From JANPBY01 sp031430645 (GTDB lineage Bacteria > Actinomycetota > Actinomycetes > DATJPE01), in assembly GCA_031430645.1 (NCBI GenBank), contig JANPBY010000174.1, positions 1 to 13,750 on the forward strand: a stretch of DNA of 13,750 bases, given 5' to 3'. Shown in pieces: positions 6,365-13,750 of the stretch (the stretch's first letter is position 1; every line of letters begins with the position of its first letter). The notes beneath the pieces were generated by a model that searched no databases, was not told the DNA's origin, and saw only the letters and a program-made list of their open reading frames with translations. A program made the translations under genes and the position numbers.

Positions 6365-7183
6365 TCACCGGACGACCGTGACGGTCGTTCCGGCGCGCAT
6401 GATGTCGTCCACGACCCGAGGATCTGCACTCGGGTCAGTGACGATCAGGTCGACCTCGTCCAAGCCGCAGACGCGAGCGACCTCGACCTCGCCGATCTTG
6501 GTGCCGTCCGCAACAACTACACGGCGGCGAGCGGCCTTCAGCATGGCGCACTTGATCTCGGCCTCGGCGAGGTTGACGTTGGTCACGCCGCCCTCGACGT
6601 CGACGCCATTGCAGCCGACGAAAGCGAGGTGAGCGGTGAGCCGCTCGAGGAGCAAGGTGGCGAAGGGGTTGACCAGGGAGTGCTGGAGCGGGCGGACAGT
6701 CCCACCAGTGACCAGCACGGTGATGCGGTCGGCAGCTCGCTCGAGCGCCAGCGCAACGTTCAGTGCATTCGTGACGACGGTGACATCGCGCAGATCACGC
6801 CGCTGGATCAGTGCTTCAGTGATCGCAGTCGTGGTTGAACCGACATCAAGCAACACGACATCGCCGGAGGACACCAACGAAGCCGCGTAGCCGCCGATCA
6901 GCGCCTTCTCAGCCTCCTGCTCGACAGCTACCTGCTCGAGGGGGCGTTCGCCGGTGATGGCCCCAGCAGGTACGGCACCGCCCCGCACGCGACGTAGACG
7001 ACCAACAGCCTCAAGGGCCGCCAGATCTGAGCGCACCGTAACTGTCGACACTCCGAATCGCTCGGCCAGGTCGGTGACCCGGGAGAAGCCGCTGGACTCT
7101 ACGGTCTCCCCAATCAGGTCCTGCCGCATCTCGACAGGAAGCGGCGCAGCCACGGCGGCAGCCGCGTTACGCCCAGATGTCAT
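6365..7183 (-). CDS. DeoR-family transcriptional regulator of the galactoside island
   Basis: A 272-residue regulator. A DeoR-type winged helix-turn-helix is at about 20-75: VTDLAERFGVSTVTVRSDLAALE, then GRLRRVRGGAV. The C-terminal sensor (about 92-255) has the usual DeoR-family sugar-phosphate-binding landmarks: DVGSTTTAITEAL (113-125), VVTNALNVA (136-144), VTGGTVRP (158-165), FVGCNGVDVEGGVTN (188-202). Members usually repress sugar catabolism genes and respond to a phosphorylated sugar; galactose-1-phosphate is a reasonable but unproven effector here. ATG 7183 has AAGG about nine bases upstream; an internal ATG at 7129 would give the more typical 254 residues but lacks a Shine-Dalgarno. It is divergent from the galactosidase operon, is first in the leftward transcript, and probably controls itself. 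Confidence 0.9.
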   Translation of the reverse strand: MTSGRNAAAAVAAPLPVEMRQDLIGETVESSGFSRVTDLAERFGVSTVTVRSDLAALEAVGRLRRVRGGAVPAGAITGERPLEQVAVEQEAEKALIGGYAASLVSSGDVVLLDVGSTTTAITEALIQRRDLRDVTVVTNALNVALALERAADRITVLVTGGTVRPLQHSLVNPFATLLLERLTAHLAFVGCNGVDVEGGVTNVNLAEAEIKCAMLKAARRRVVVADGTKIGEVEVARVCGLDEVDLIVTDPSADPRVVDDIMRAGTTVTVVR

Positions 7184-7193
7184 GGAGGTGACC

Positions 7194-7257
7194 TTCGTAT
7201 TCTTTCGGTCTCTTGTCAACCATTGCGAAAGGGTTAGGATCACGGTCGTTATCGAAA
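7194..7257. promoter_or_regulatory. Candidate DeoR-type operator: TTTCG/CGAAA half-sites
   Basis: Half-sites are visible at 7194-7197 (TTCG), 7202-7207 (CTTTCG), 7226-7231 (CGAAAG) and 7253-7257 (CGAAA). The first two are 10 bp apart, one helical turn. The middle two form a dyad with 18 bp between the arms around a TTG-T-CAA core. They sit upstream of the -35, between -35 and -10, and just after the expected transcription start of the rightward promoter, as expected for repression. Binding by the neighbouring DeoR protein is inferred from position. Confidence 0.5.
7213..7240 (+). promoter_or_regulatory. Probable sigma-A-type promoter of the galactosidase operon
   Basis: TTGTCA at 7213-7218 and TAGGAT at 7235-7240 are separated by 16 bp, a good housekeeping promoter match, placing transcription start near 7247. 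The CGAAAG half-site (7226-7231) lies in the spacer. With translation starting at 7378 the leader would be about 130 nt. Confidence 0.55.
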
Positions 7258-7377
7258 TGACACGTAAGAAGGCTGGTGACGCCCGTTGTGTCCGGTTCGG
7301 CCGTACAAACACTCGGTGGTCCAGGCTCCTCGGCGACCGCTGGTGCGGCATGCTCCTCGGATGCGGAGGGCTCCTTG

Positions 7378-9552
7378 GTGAATGTCGCGGCTGAGCCCGC
7401 GGAGGGCGATCTGGTGGTCCTGCGCGCGGGCGGGACTTCCGTGGTTCTCGATGCCCGCGGGGCGGCTGTGCCGCGCGTGCTGCACTGGGGGGCCGATCTC
7501 GGAGCCCACCCCGATCCGGGCGTCCTCACGGCCGCTCCGGCGGTGACGCCCCACGCGCCCGACCAGCCCTGGCCGCTGACGCTCGTGCCGATGCGTGCGG
7601 ACGCCTGGTCCGGCTCGCCTGGTCTTGAGGCGCACCGCAGCGGGAAGTCCGCGCCCACGATCCTCCGCCAGGTCGCCACGACACACGAGGCCAATCGACT
7701 GCTTACCTCCTCCTTGGACAACGCCAGCGGCACCGAGGTGGCGGTCGAGCTCTTCCTCGAGCCGTCGGGCGTCCTTCGGGCCCGGGCCACCGTGACCAAC
7801 CGGGGACACGATGTCCTCGAGATCGCGGCCGTCCGGCTCCTCATGCCGCTGCCTCATCAAGCCACCGAGCTGCTCGACCAGACCGGGCGATGGGCTCGCG
7901 AGGCCTCAGCTCAGCGGCTCCCGATCGCCTACGGCACCCACCGACGGGCGTCGCGGCGCGGCAAGAGCGGCCATGACGGTCCCTTGCTCCTGGTGGCGGG
8001 TGAGCGGGACTTCGGCTTCCGGAAGGGATCGGTCTGGGCCACGCACGTGGCCTGGTCCGGGGACCGAGAGCACCTTGTCGAGCGGCTCCCTGACGGTGCT
8101 GGCCCGCACGCCGGCGTCCTGGGCGGTGGCGAGTTGTTGGCCGCTGGGGAGGTCCGGCTCGAGGCCGGAGGCACGTACTCCTCGCCCTGGGTGCACTTCG
8201 TCTGGTCCGATGACGGACTCGACGGGCTGTCGCGGCGGTTGCACCAGATGCTGCGCGCCCGCCCCCACCACCCGATGTCGCCCAGGCCGGTCGTCCTCAA
8301 TACCTGGGAGGCCGTCTACTTCGACCACGACCTCAGTCGACTGACCGCCCTTGCCGTCCGCGCCGCCGAGGTGGGAGCCGAGCGTTACGTGCTCGACGAC
8401 GGCTGGTTCCTGGGAAGGCGCAATGATCGCGCCGGCCTGGGTGACTGGACCGTCGACCCAGAGGTCTGGCCGCACGGCCTGCATCCCTTGGTCGACCACG
8501 TGCGCGGGCTGGGGTTGCAGTTCGGCCTCTGGGTCGAACCCGAAATGGTCAACCCGGACAGTGTGCTGGCCCGGGAGCACCCTGACTGGGTACTCGGTCC
8601 GGCGGCCAACGCCCCCGCCGAGTGGCGCCATCAACACGTCTTGGACGTCGCCCGACCAGAGGTGTTCGACTACCTGCTCGAACGACTCGACGCCCTCGTG
8701 ACCGAATACCGTCTCGACTCCCTCAAGTGGGACCACAATCGCGACGTCCTCGCTGCAGTTCGCGCGGATGGATCACCGGCCATCCATCAACAGACGTCCG
8801 CGGTTTATCGCCTGCTGGCCGCGCTTCGCGCACGGCACCCCACCCTGGAGATCGAGTCCTGCGCCGCAGGTGGAGGGCGCATTGACCTCGGTATTCTCGA
8901 GCACGCCGACCGGGTCTGGACGTCGGACACCAACGACCCGATCGAGCGCCAGGCCATTCAGCGATGGACCGGCGTCCTTCTTCCGCCCGAACTCATGGGC
9001 GCTCACGTGGGAGCCCCTGTCTCGCACACCACGGGTCGCGAGACCGACTTGACGATGCGCGGGCTGACGGCGCTGTTCGGGCATGCTGGAATCGAGTGGG
9101 ATCTGACGACCCTGACCTCGGAGGAGCGTCGACAGCTGAGCAGTTGGGTCGGGCTCTACCGCGAGTTGCGCCCACTCCTGCACTCCGGGGACGTCACGCG
9201 GGCCGACCTCACCGACCCCGGAGCTCTCTTGCACGGCGTCGTTGCGAGCGACACCTCCGAGGCCCTCCTGGCCTACGTCCGGCTGGCCACGTCCCCAGAC
9301 GCGCAACCTGGGCGCGTTCAACTACCGGGCCTGGACCGCGACCGTGACTATCGGGTTCGGCTCCGTCTGGAAGCAGGCGCTCCTCGACTCGTTGAAATCC
9401 TCCCGCCATCGTGGTGGGACGCCGCGATCGGTGACGGGCTGATGGCTTCAGGCAAGGCACTCGGTGTGGTCGGGCTGCCCTTCCCTGTGGTCGCCCCCGG
9501 ATCCGGGTTCCTGCTTCATCTGACGGCCGTCCAACCGGTCGCTACTCCATGA
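7378..9552 (+). CDS. GH36 alpha-galactosidase
   Basis: A 724-residue cytoplasmic enzyme without a signal peptide, the usual length for bacterial GH36. It removes terminal alpha-linked galactose from sugars such as melibiose or raffinose. An N-terminal beta-sandwich region precedes the catalytic barrel, which begins near LNTWEAVYFD (307-316). Key residues: YVLDDGWF (337-344, Asp340/341), LKWDHNRD (449-456) with Asp452 as nucleophile, SCAAGGGR (494-501), and TSDTND (515-520) with Asp517 as the expected acid/base. Start chosen at GTG 7378 because GGAGGG (7365-7370) lies seven bases upstream. The frame stays open to GTG 7276, which has AAGAAGG only three bases away and fits the mapped promoter better, but would add 34 residues rich in Ser, Gly and Ala. 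The stop overlaps the beta-galactosidase start (ATGA). Confidence 0.93.
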   Translation: MNVAAEPAEGDLVVLRAGGTSVVLDARGAAVPRVLHWGADLGAHPDPGVLTAAPAVTPHAPDQPWPLTLVPMRADAWSGSPGLEAHRSGKSAPTILRQVATTHEANRLLTSSLDNASGTEVAVELFLEPSGVLRARATVTNRGHDVLEIAAVRLLMPLPHQATELLDQTGRWAREASAQRLPIAYGTHRRASRRGKSGHDGPLLLVAGERDFGFRKGSVWATHVAWSGDREHLVERLPDGAGPHAGVLGGGELLAAGEVRLEAGGTYSSPWVHFVWSDDGLDGLSRRLHQMLRARPHHPMSPRPVVLNTWEAVYFDHDLSRLTALAVRAAEVGAERYVLDDGWFLGRRNDRAGLGDWTVDPEVWPHGLHPLVDHVRGLGLQFGLWVEPEMVNPDSVLAREHPDWVLGPAANAPAEWRHQHVLDVARPEVFDYLLERLDALVTEYRLDSLKWDHNRDVLAAVRADGSPAIHQQTSAVYRLLAALRARHPTLEIESCAAGGGRIDLGILEHADRVWTSDTNDPIERQAIQRWTGVLLPPELMGAHVGAPVSHTTGRETDLTMRGLTALFGHAGIEWDLTTLTSEERRQLSSWVGLYRELRPLLHSGDVTRADLTDPGALLHGVVASDTSEALLAYVRLATSPDAQPGRVQLPGLDRDRDYRVRLRLEAGAPRLVEILPPSWWDAAIGDGLMASGKALGVVGLPFPVVAPGSGFLLHLTAVQPVATP

Positions 9553-11594
9553 CCGGCCCCGTGCTCCCACGCCTCGCGGGACTGGCCTATGGCGGGGACT
9601 GGAACCCTGAGCAATGGCCGGAGAGCTGCTGGCCCGAGGACCTGGCCCTGATGAGCGAGGCAGGGGTCAACCTGGTCACCGTCGGGGTCTTCTCCTGGGC
9701 CGCCCTGGAGCCCGAACCGGATCGCTTCACGTTTGAGTGGCTCGACCGGGTCCTCGACTTGTGCGCTGAGGCCGGCGTAGCGGTCGATTTGGCCACCGCC
9801 ACGGCTTCGCCGCCGCCGTGGCTCGGGCATCGATGGCCCGAGACGTTGCCGGTGACTGACCAAGGCGTACGGCTTTCCTACGGAGCCCGCCAGCAGTACT
9901 GCCCTTCCTCGCCCATCTTTCGGCACCGCGCGCTCGCCCTCGCTGAGCGCGTCGTGACGCGCTACGCCGAGCACCCTGCGGTCGTCCTGTGGCACGTCGG
10001 CAACGAGTACGGGGCACACACGGCGTTCTGCTGGTGCGACGTGTCCGCGACCGCCTTCCGGGAGTGGCTGCGCGAGCGGTACGGAACTCTGGAGGAGCTC
10101 AATCGCGCCTGGGCCACGAGTTTCTGGTCGCAGGCCTACTCCGCTTGGAGCGAGGTGATCCCGCCTCGGCGGACGCCGTACTTCCCGAACCCCACTCAGC
10201 AGCTGGACTTCCGCAGGTTCTCCTCCGATGAATTGCTGAGCCTCTTCACCGCTGAGCGTGACCTCATTCGCAGCCACACCACAGCCGATCGACCGATCAC
10301 GACGAACTTCATGCGGATGTTCAAAGATGCCGACTACTGGCGGTGGGCAGCCGAGGAAGACGTGGTCAGCGACGACTGGTACCCCGACCTCGCCGACCCT
10401 GACTCCGCGATCGAGGGAGCTCTGGGCGCTGACCTGATGCGGTCGCTGGGCGGTGGCCGCCCGTGGCTGCTCATGGAGCAAGCCGTGTCAGCCATCAACT
10501 GGCGTTCGGTCAATCCACCCAAGCCGTCTGGTGCGTATCGACTGTGGTCCCTGCAACAAGTCGCCCACGGTGCCGACGGCGTCCTGCAGTTCCAATGGCG
10601 GGCCGCCCTGGGTGGCGCGGAGAAGTGGCACTCGGGGATGCTCCCCCACGCCGGACCTCGTACACGTTCATGGGAGGAGGTCGTCCGCCTGGGGCGAGAC
10701 CTCGCGGCCCTGGCTCCGGTCGCCGGCGCCCGGAGCCAGGCTGACGTCGCCATCCTCTTGGACTGGGAGTCGTGGTGGGCCCTCGAGCTCGACTCGCGTC
10801 CTTCCAATCTCATCCGCCAGAAGGATTTTCTGCTGGCGTGGTACCAGCCACTGTGGGAGCACGGCGTAGCAGTCGACTTCGCGCACCCCGAGCACGACCT
10901 CACGGGCTACTTAGTGGTTCTGGCACCGCAGTTGTATCTCGTCTCTGACGAAGGGGCCGCCTCGGTGATCGCTGCCGCCGACGCCGGTGCGACCGTCGTG
11001 ATCGGCTGCTTCTCCGGAGCGGTCGACCCGGATGACCAAGTGCGCCCCGGCGGCTACCCAGCACCGTTTCGCGACCTCCTCGGGATCTGGGTGGAGGAGT
11101 ACGCGCCGTTGCTGCCCGGCAGCGCAGTCGCTCTGTGTGGCCCTGACCAAGCAGCTGACGCGAGCGCGACCCTGTGGACGGAGTCGGTGCACGCTGTGGA
11201 CGCGGAGGTCGTGCTGTCGTACGGCTCCGGAGACCTGGGCGGGCAGCCGGCCGTGACCCGACGCTCACTGCCCGGCGGCGGTGGGGGCTGGTACGTCTCA
11301 TGTCTTCCCGACCCAGCAACCCTCGCCACACTGCTCCAGCGCATGGTGAGCGAGGCCGGCGCTCGACGCGCCGCCGAAGTGCCCCTGGGAGTGGAAGTCA
11401 CCCTCCGGAGCACGACCGAGACCGACTACCTGTTCATGCTGAACCACGGGGTGACGGAGAGCGCCGTCCCCCTTGCAGTGCCCGGAAGGGAACTCATGAC
11501 GGACTCCACCGCTCATGCGGTCGTCCTGGTCCCTCCCGGGGATGTTCGCATCGTTGCCTCGCCTCGCCGATCGCCTGCCGAAGGAGCTCCGTGA
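9549..11594 (+). CDS. GH42 beta-galactosidase
   Basis: A 681-residue cytoplasmic enzyme with no signal peptide, typical in length for GH42; it hydrolyses terminal beta-galactosides. The N-terminus GLAYGGDWNPEQWP (11-24) opens the TIM barrel; HVGNEYG (149-155) carries the acid/base Glu153; LLMEQAV (307-313) carries the nucleophile Glu310. A trimerisation-type domain and a small C-terminal beta domain follow. GH42 enzymes often bind zinc through four Cys; here Cys118, Cys161 and Cys163 are present, but the fourth position (166, in CWCDVS) is Ser, so the site is incomplete. ATG 9549 overlaps the alpha-galactosidase stop by four bases, and the stop overlaps the galT start, so translation is likely coupled. 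Linkage preference cannot be read from the sequence. Confidence 0.94.
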   Translation: MTGPVLPRLAGLAYGGDWNPEQWPESCWPEDLALMSEAGVNLVTVGVFSWAALEPEPDRFTFEWLDRVLDLCAEAGVAVDLATATASPPPWLGHRWPETLPVTDQGVRLSYGARQQYCPSSPIFRHRALALAERVVTRYAEHPAVVLWHVGNEYGAHTAFCWCDVSATAFREWLRERYGTLEELNRAWATSFWSQAYSAWSEVIPPRRTPYFPNPTQQLDFRRFSSDELLSLFTAERDLIRSHTTADRPITTNFMRMFKDADYWRWAAEEDVVSDDWYPDLADPDSAIEGALGADLMRSLGGGRPWLLMEQAVSAINWRSVNPPKPSGAYRLWSLQQVAHGADGVLQFQWRAALGGAEKWHSGMLPHAGPRTRSWEEVVRLGRDLAALAPVAGARSQADVAILLDWESWWALELDSRPSNLIRQKDFLLAWYQPLWEHGVAVDFAHPEHDLTGYLVVLAPQLYLVSDEGAASVIAAADAGATVVIGCFSGAVDPDDQVRPGGYPAPFRDLLGIWVEEYAPLLPGSAVALCGPDQAADASATLWTESVHAVDAEVVLSYGSGDLGGQPAVTRRSLPGGGGGWYVSCLPDPATLATLLQRMVSEAGARRAAEVPLGVEVTLRSTTETDYLFMLNHGVTESAVPLAVPGRELMTDSTAHAVVLVPPGDVRIVASPRRSPAEGAP

Positions 11595-12730
11595 CCGTGT
11601 CACGAACGACCGCGCCGTGGGTCACTCGATCCGAGCGGCTGCTGGCCGATGGCCGCGACATCTACTACTACGACGTCGCACCGGCACCGGAGCGGCTCGG
11701 CCTTGATGAGCGTGATCTCCCGCCCGTCGCCACCACGAGTGAGATCCGCTACGACCCGCTGCTCGACCAGTGGGTCGTCATCGCCTCCCACCGCCAAGGC
11801 CGAACCTTCCTCCCACCGACTGATGAGTGTCCGTTGTGCCCGACCCGAGAGGGACATCACACCGAGATCCCTGATTCCGACTATCAGGTCGTCGTGTTCG
11901 AGAATCGCTTTCCCTCCCTGGCGGGAAGTCCCGAGCCGATGGAGGAGCCTGTGCTCAACGGAGCTGAGCCGGGACTGGTGACCCGCCGTCCGGGGGTCGG
12001 GCGCTGCGAGGTCGTGTGCTTCACCTCTGACCATGACGGCGCCTTCGGCACGTTGACTCCCGAACGCGTCCGCCTCGTCCTGGAAGCCTGGGCTGACCGG
12101 ACCGCTGAGATCGGACGCCTCGACGGGGTCGAGCAGGTGTTCATCTTCGAGAACCGGGGAACCGAGATCGGCGTGACGCTGAGTCATCCGCACGGCCAGA
12201 TCTATGGGTATCCGTTCATTCCTCCTCGTACCCAGCGAGTCCTCGGATCAGCCGCCCGACACCTCACGCGCACGGGAGAGAGTCTTTTCGAGCGGATCAT
12301 CCGCGACGAGCTGGCAGCCGGAGTGCGCGTCGTCGGGGAGACCCCGCACTGGGTCGCCTTCGTTCCAGAGGCTGCGCGGTGGCCGTTCGAGGTGCACATC
12401 TATCCCAAGCGGCGGGTGCCCGACCTCCCCGCCCTCGATGAGGACGAGCGGGAGGAGTTCCCCGCGCTCTACCTCGACGTGCTCAGCCGATTCGATGCGC
12501 TGTTCGGCGTGAGCATGCCCTACATCGCTGCCTGGCAGCAGGCTCCGGTCCACGAGGGCCGGGACCTGGCTCACCTTTCCCTGCAGATCTTCTCCATCCG
12601 CCGAGCCCCGGGCAAACTCAAGTACCTCGCCGGCTCCGAATCCGGCGCCGGCGTCTGGATCAACGACATCGCCCCCGAGACGGCAGCCCAGCTGCTGCGC
12701 GACGCCCGCCCCGGCGGACCGGACCATTGA
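11591..12730 (+). CDS. galT: Galactose-1-phosphate uridylyltransferase
   Basis: A 379-residue Leloir-pathway enzyme that swaps UMP between UDP-glucose and galactose-1-phosphate. Visible hallmarks: CPLC (Cys80, Cys83) for the structural zinc, with His148 and His199 as likely further ligands; ENRGTEIGVTLSHPHGQIYG (187-206), whose HPH carries the uridylylated nucleophile His201; and the C-terminal AHLSLQIFSI region (327-336). Start chosen at GTG 11591, which overlaps the beta-galactosidase stop as GTGA and has AAGGAG at 11581-11586; GTG 11597 is an alternative with roomier spacing. The frame is open far upstream (from 11174), but that part lies within the beta-galactosidase gene and does not resemble GalT. 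The stop overlaps the galK start. Confidence 0.95.
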   Translation: MTVSRTTAPWVTRSERLLADGRDIYYYDVAPAPERLGLDERDLPPVATTSEIRYDPLLDQWVVIASHRQGRTFLPPTDECPLCPTREGHHTEIPDSDYQVVVFENRFPSLAGSPEPMEEPVLNGAEPGLVTRRPGVGRCEVVCFTSDHDGAFGTLTPERVRLVLEAWADRTAEIGRLDGVEQVFIFENRGTEIGVTLSHPHGQIYGYPFIPPRTQRVLGSAARHLTRTGESLFERIIRDELAAGVRVVGETPHWVAFVPEAARWPFEVHIYPKRRVPDLPALDEDEREEFPALYLDVLSRFDALFGVSMPYIAAWQQAPVHEGRDLAHLSLQIFSIRRAPGKLKYLAGSESGAGVWINDIAPETAAQLLRDARPGGPDH

Positions 12731-13750
12731 GAGGACAGCCTCAGACCAGGGTCGTCGACGCCTTCCGGTTGGCCTTCGGTGGCGAACCGGCCGGGGTCTG
12801 GTCCGCTCCCGGGCGGGTCAACCTGATCGGCGAGCACACCGACTACAACGACGGCTTCGTCCTGCCTCTAGCTCTGCGCCAACGGGCCTGGGTCGCCGCC
12901 CGGCCGCGTGCTGACCACCAGCTCCACCTGTCATCGACAGAACGCGGCCAGGCGGTGCTGAGCTGGGACGACGTCGGCCCCGGTCGGCCGCCGGGCTGGT
13001 CGGCCTATCTCGCTGGTCCCTGGTGGGTGCTTCGCGAACGCGGCGTCGGTGTTACGGGCATGGATGTGGTGCTCCACTCGGAGGTCCCTGTCGGAGCCGG
13101 ACTGTCCTCGTCCGCGGCGGTGGGCTGCGCCTCGCTGCTCGCCGCCGTCGACCTGTTCGGCGGCCCGACCGACCGGGCCGAGCTGGCCCTGGTCGCGCAA
13201 CGCGCCGAGAACGTCGTCGCCGGAGTGCCCTGCGGGGTCATGGATCAATCAGCGTCGCTGCGCTGTGAGGCAGGGCACCTGCTCGCGTTGGACACCAGGA
13301 CCCTGAGCGCCGAGCAGGTCCCCTTCGACCCGGCGGCCTCCGGACTCGCCCTCTTGGTCACTGATACCAAAACCCCTCACCAGCTCGCGGACGGCGCCTA
13401 CGCCGCACGACGTACGTCGTGCGAGGAAGCCGCCCGGATGCTGGGCGTCCCCGCGTTGCGCGACGTGACACCGGCCCAGATCGCGGCTGCCGCTGACCTG
13501 CTCGGGCCGCTGCGCGAGAAGCGGGCGCGCCACGTGACCACGGAGAACGACCGAGTCCTCGAAGTCGTACGCCTGCTGGTCGCCAGAGCACCCGACTCCT
13601 TGGAGTCCATCGGACCCGTGCTGACAGCCTCACACCGGTCGCTGCGCGACGACTTCGAGGTCACCGTCCCCCAGCTCGACCTCGCCGTCGAAACCGCGCT
13701 CGCAGCAGGAGCTCTTGGCGCGCGGATGACTGGCGGCGGGTTCGGCGGCT
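12727..13750 (+). CDS. galK: Galactokinase, 3' end cut by the window
   Basis: A GHMP-family kinase that phosphorylates galactose with ATP to galactose-1-phosphate, the substrate of the preceding GalT. The 341 residues present include all three signatures: GRVNLIGEHTDYNDG (29-43), the ATP-binding VPVGAGLSSSAAV (120-132), and MTGGGFGG at the window edge; Asp173 in GVMDQ is the expected catalytic base. Full-length relatives are near 380-390 residues, so about 40 are missing. The only fitting start is TTG 12727, which overlaps the galT stop as TTGA; no in-frame ATG or GTG precedes the first signature. The ribosome binding site is poor, so translation probably depends on coupling to galT. A 20-bp perfect palindrome lies inside the gene at 13404-13423. 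Confidence 0.95.
   Translation, partial: MRGQPQTRVVDAFRLAFGGEPAGVWSAPGRVNLIGEHTDYNDGFVLPLALRQRAWVAARPRADHQLHLSSTERGQAVLSWDDVGPGRPPGWSAYLAGPWWVLRERGVGVTGMDVVLHSEVPVGAGLSSSAAVGCASLLAAVDLFGGPTDRAELALVAQRAENVVAGVPCGVMDQSASLRCEAGHLLALDTRTLSAEQVPFDPAASGLALLVTDTKTPHQLADGAYAARRTSCEEAARMLGVPALRDVTPAQIAAAADLLGPLREKRARHVTTENDRVLEVVRLLVARAPDSLESIGPVLTASHRSLRDDFEVTVPQLDLAVETALAAGALGARMTGGGFGG
13404..13423. repeat. 20-bp perfect palindrome inside galK
   Basis: The half-site CGCACGACGT is followed directly by its reverse complement, centred on GTAC. It encodes Ala-Arg-Arg-Thr-Ser-Cys of galK in normal codons. It could be a binding site for a dimeric regulator, or a chance product of GC-rich codon use. Confidence 0.5.

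Larger units (their letters stand above)
7184..7377. promoter_or_regulatory. Divergent control region between regulator and galactosidase operon
   Basis: This is the longest gap in the window (194 nt) and serves both divergent transcripts. It contains a good rightward promoter (7213-7240), several TTTCG/CGAAA half-sites between 7194 and 7257, and a leader of about 130 nt before the chosen alpha-galactosidase start. On the minus strand a perfect TTGACA (7219-7214) overlaps the rightward -35, but no convincing -10 follows it at standard spacing. A frame opening at ATG 7257 could encode 45 residues and end at 7394, but it has no Shine-Dalgarno and I do not call it. Confidence 0.7.

Noticed and set aside
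6276..6368. Upstream extension of the binding-protein gene to GTG 6368, which overlaps the regulator stop as GTGA
   Set aside because: The 31 extra residues would precede a perfect lipoprotein signal peptide and destroy it; ATG 6275 has a good ribosome binding site. The overlap is noted only as a possible coupling point.
7257..7394. 45-codon frame (ATG 7257) in the leader of the alpha-galactosidase gene
   Set aside because: There is no Shine-Dalgarno, its start is only about 10 nt from the expected transcript start, and the peptide shows no recognisable or regulatory codon pattern.
9516..10481. Long minus-strand open frame opposite the beta-galactosidase gene
   Set aside because: It overlaps the catalytic-domain coding region of a recognised GH42 enzyme and its translation resembles no known family.
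11174..11590. Open reading frame continuing galT upstream to 11174
   Set aside because: It lies within the well-supported beta-galactosidase gene, is rich in Arg/Pro/Ser as expected for an off-frame shadow, and does not resemble GalT.
1..13750. CRISPR array, tRNA, rRNA, insertion sequence or phage attachment site
   Set aside because: I saw no regularly spaced repeats, no cloverleaf-like tRNA sequence, no transposase and no integrase in either strand.

Overview
The window is GC-rich, uses ATG, GTG and TTG starts, has tightly overlapping genes, and carries actinobacterial families (DUF3159 membrane protein, short OB-fold protein, SBP/permease sugar importer without its own ATPase). It is most likely a chromosomal segment of a high-GC actinobacterium; I cannot name the genus from sequence alone.

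Region 1 (1-1906) looks like conserved core: a 59-nt near-perfect palindrome that contains the stop codon of a DUF3159 membrane protein; a translationally coupled OB-fold protein; and a divergent alpha/beta-hydrolase. From memory this matches the order Rv2693c-Rv2694c-Rv2695 of Mycobacterium tuberculosis. Region 2 (1896-13750) is a galactoside uptake and catabolism island placed directly after the hydrolase, with the two convergent reading frames overlapping by 11 nt.

The island is divergent around a 194-nt control region (7184-7377). Leftward run a DeoR-family regulator, a lipoprotein sugar-binding protein, and two ABC permeases. Rightward run a GH36 alpha-galactosidase, a GH42 beta-galactosidase, galT and galK (cut by the window end, missing only its C-terminus). 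All three rightward junctions are 4-nt NTGA overlaps (ATGA, GTGA, TTGA). The galK gene begins with TTG.

How it works together (inference): the importer brings alpha- and/or beta-galactosides in, the two cytoplasmic galactosidases release galactose, and GalK/GalT feed the Leloir pathway. Missing from the window are an ABC ATPase (a shared MsiK-type ATPase elsewhere is expected), galE and galM. The regulator probably senses a sugar phosphate and acts on CGAAA/TTTCG half-sites around the rightward promoter.

The most unusual part is the importer. The MalF-like permease carries about 245 extra N-terminal residues with six predicted membrane segments plus an enlarged external loop, and the MalG-like permease carries about 115 extra residues in the first external loop. 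There is no gene-free stretch over 300 bases; the longest is the 194-nt control region.
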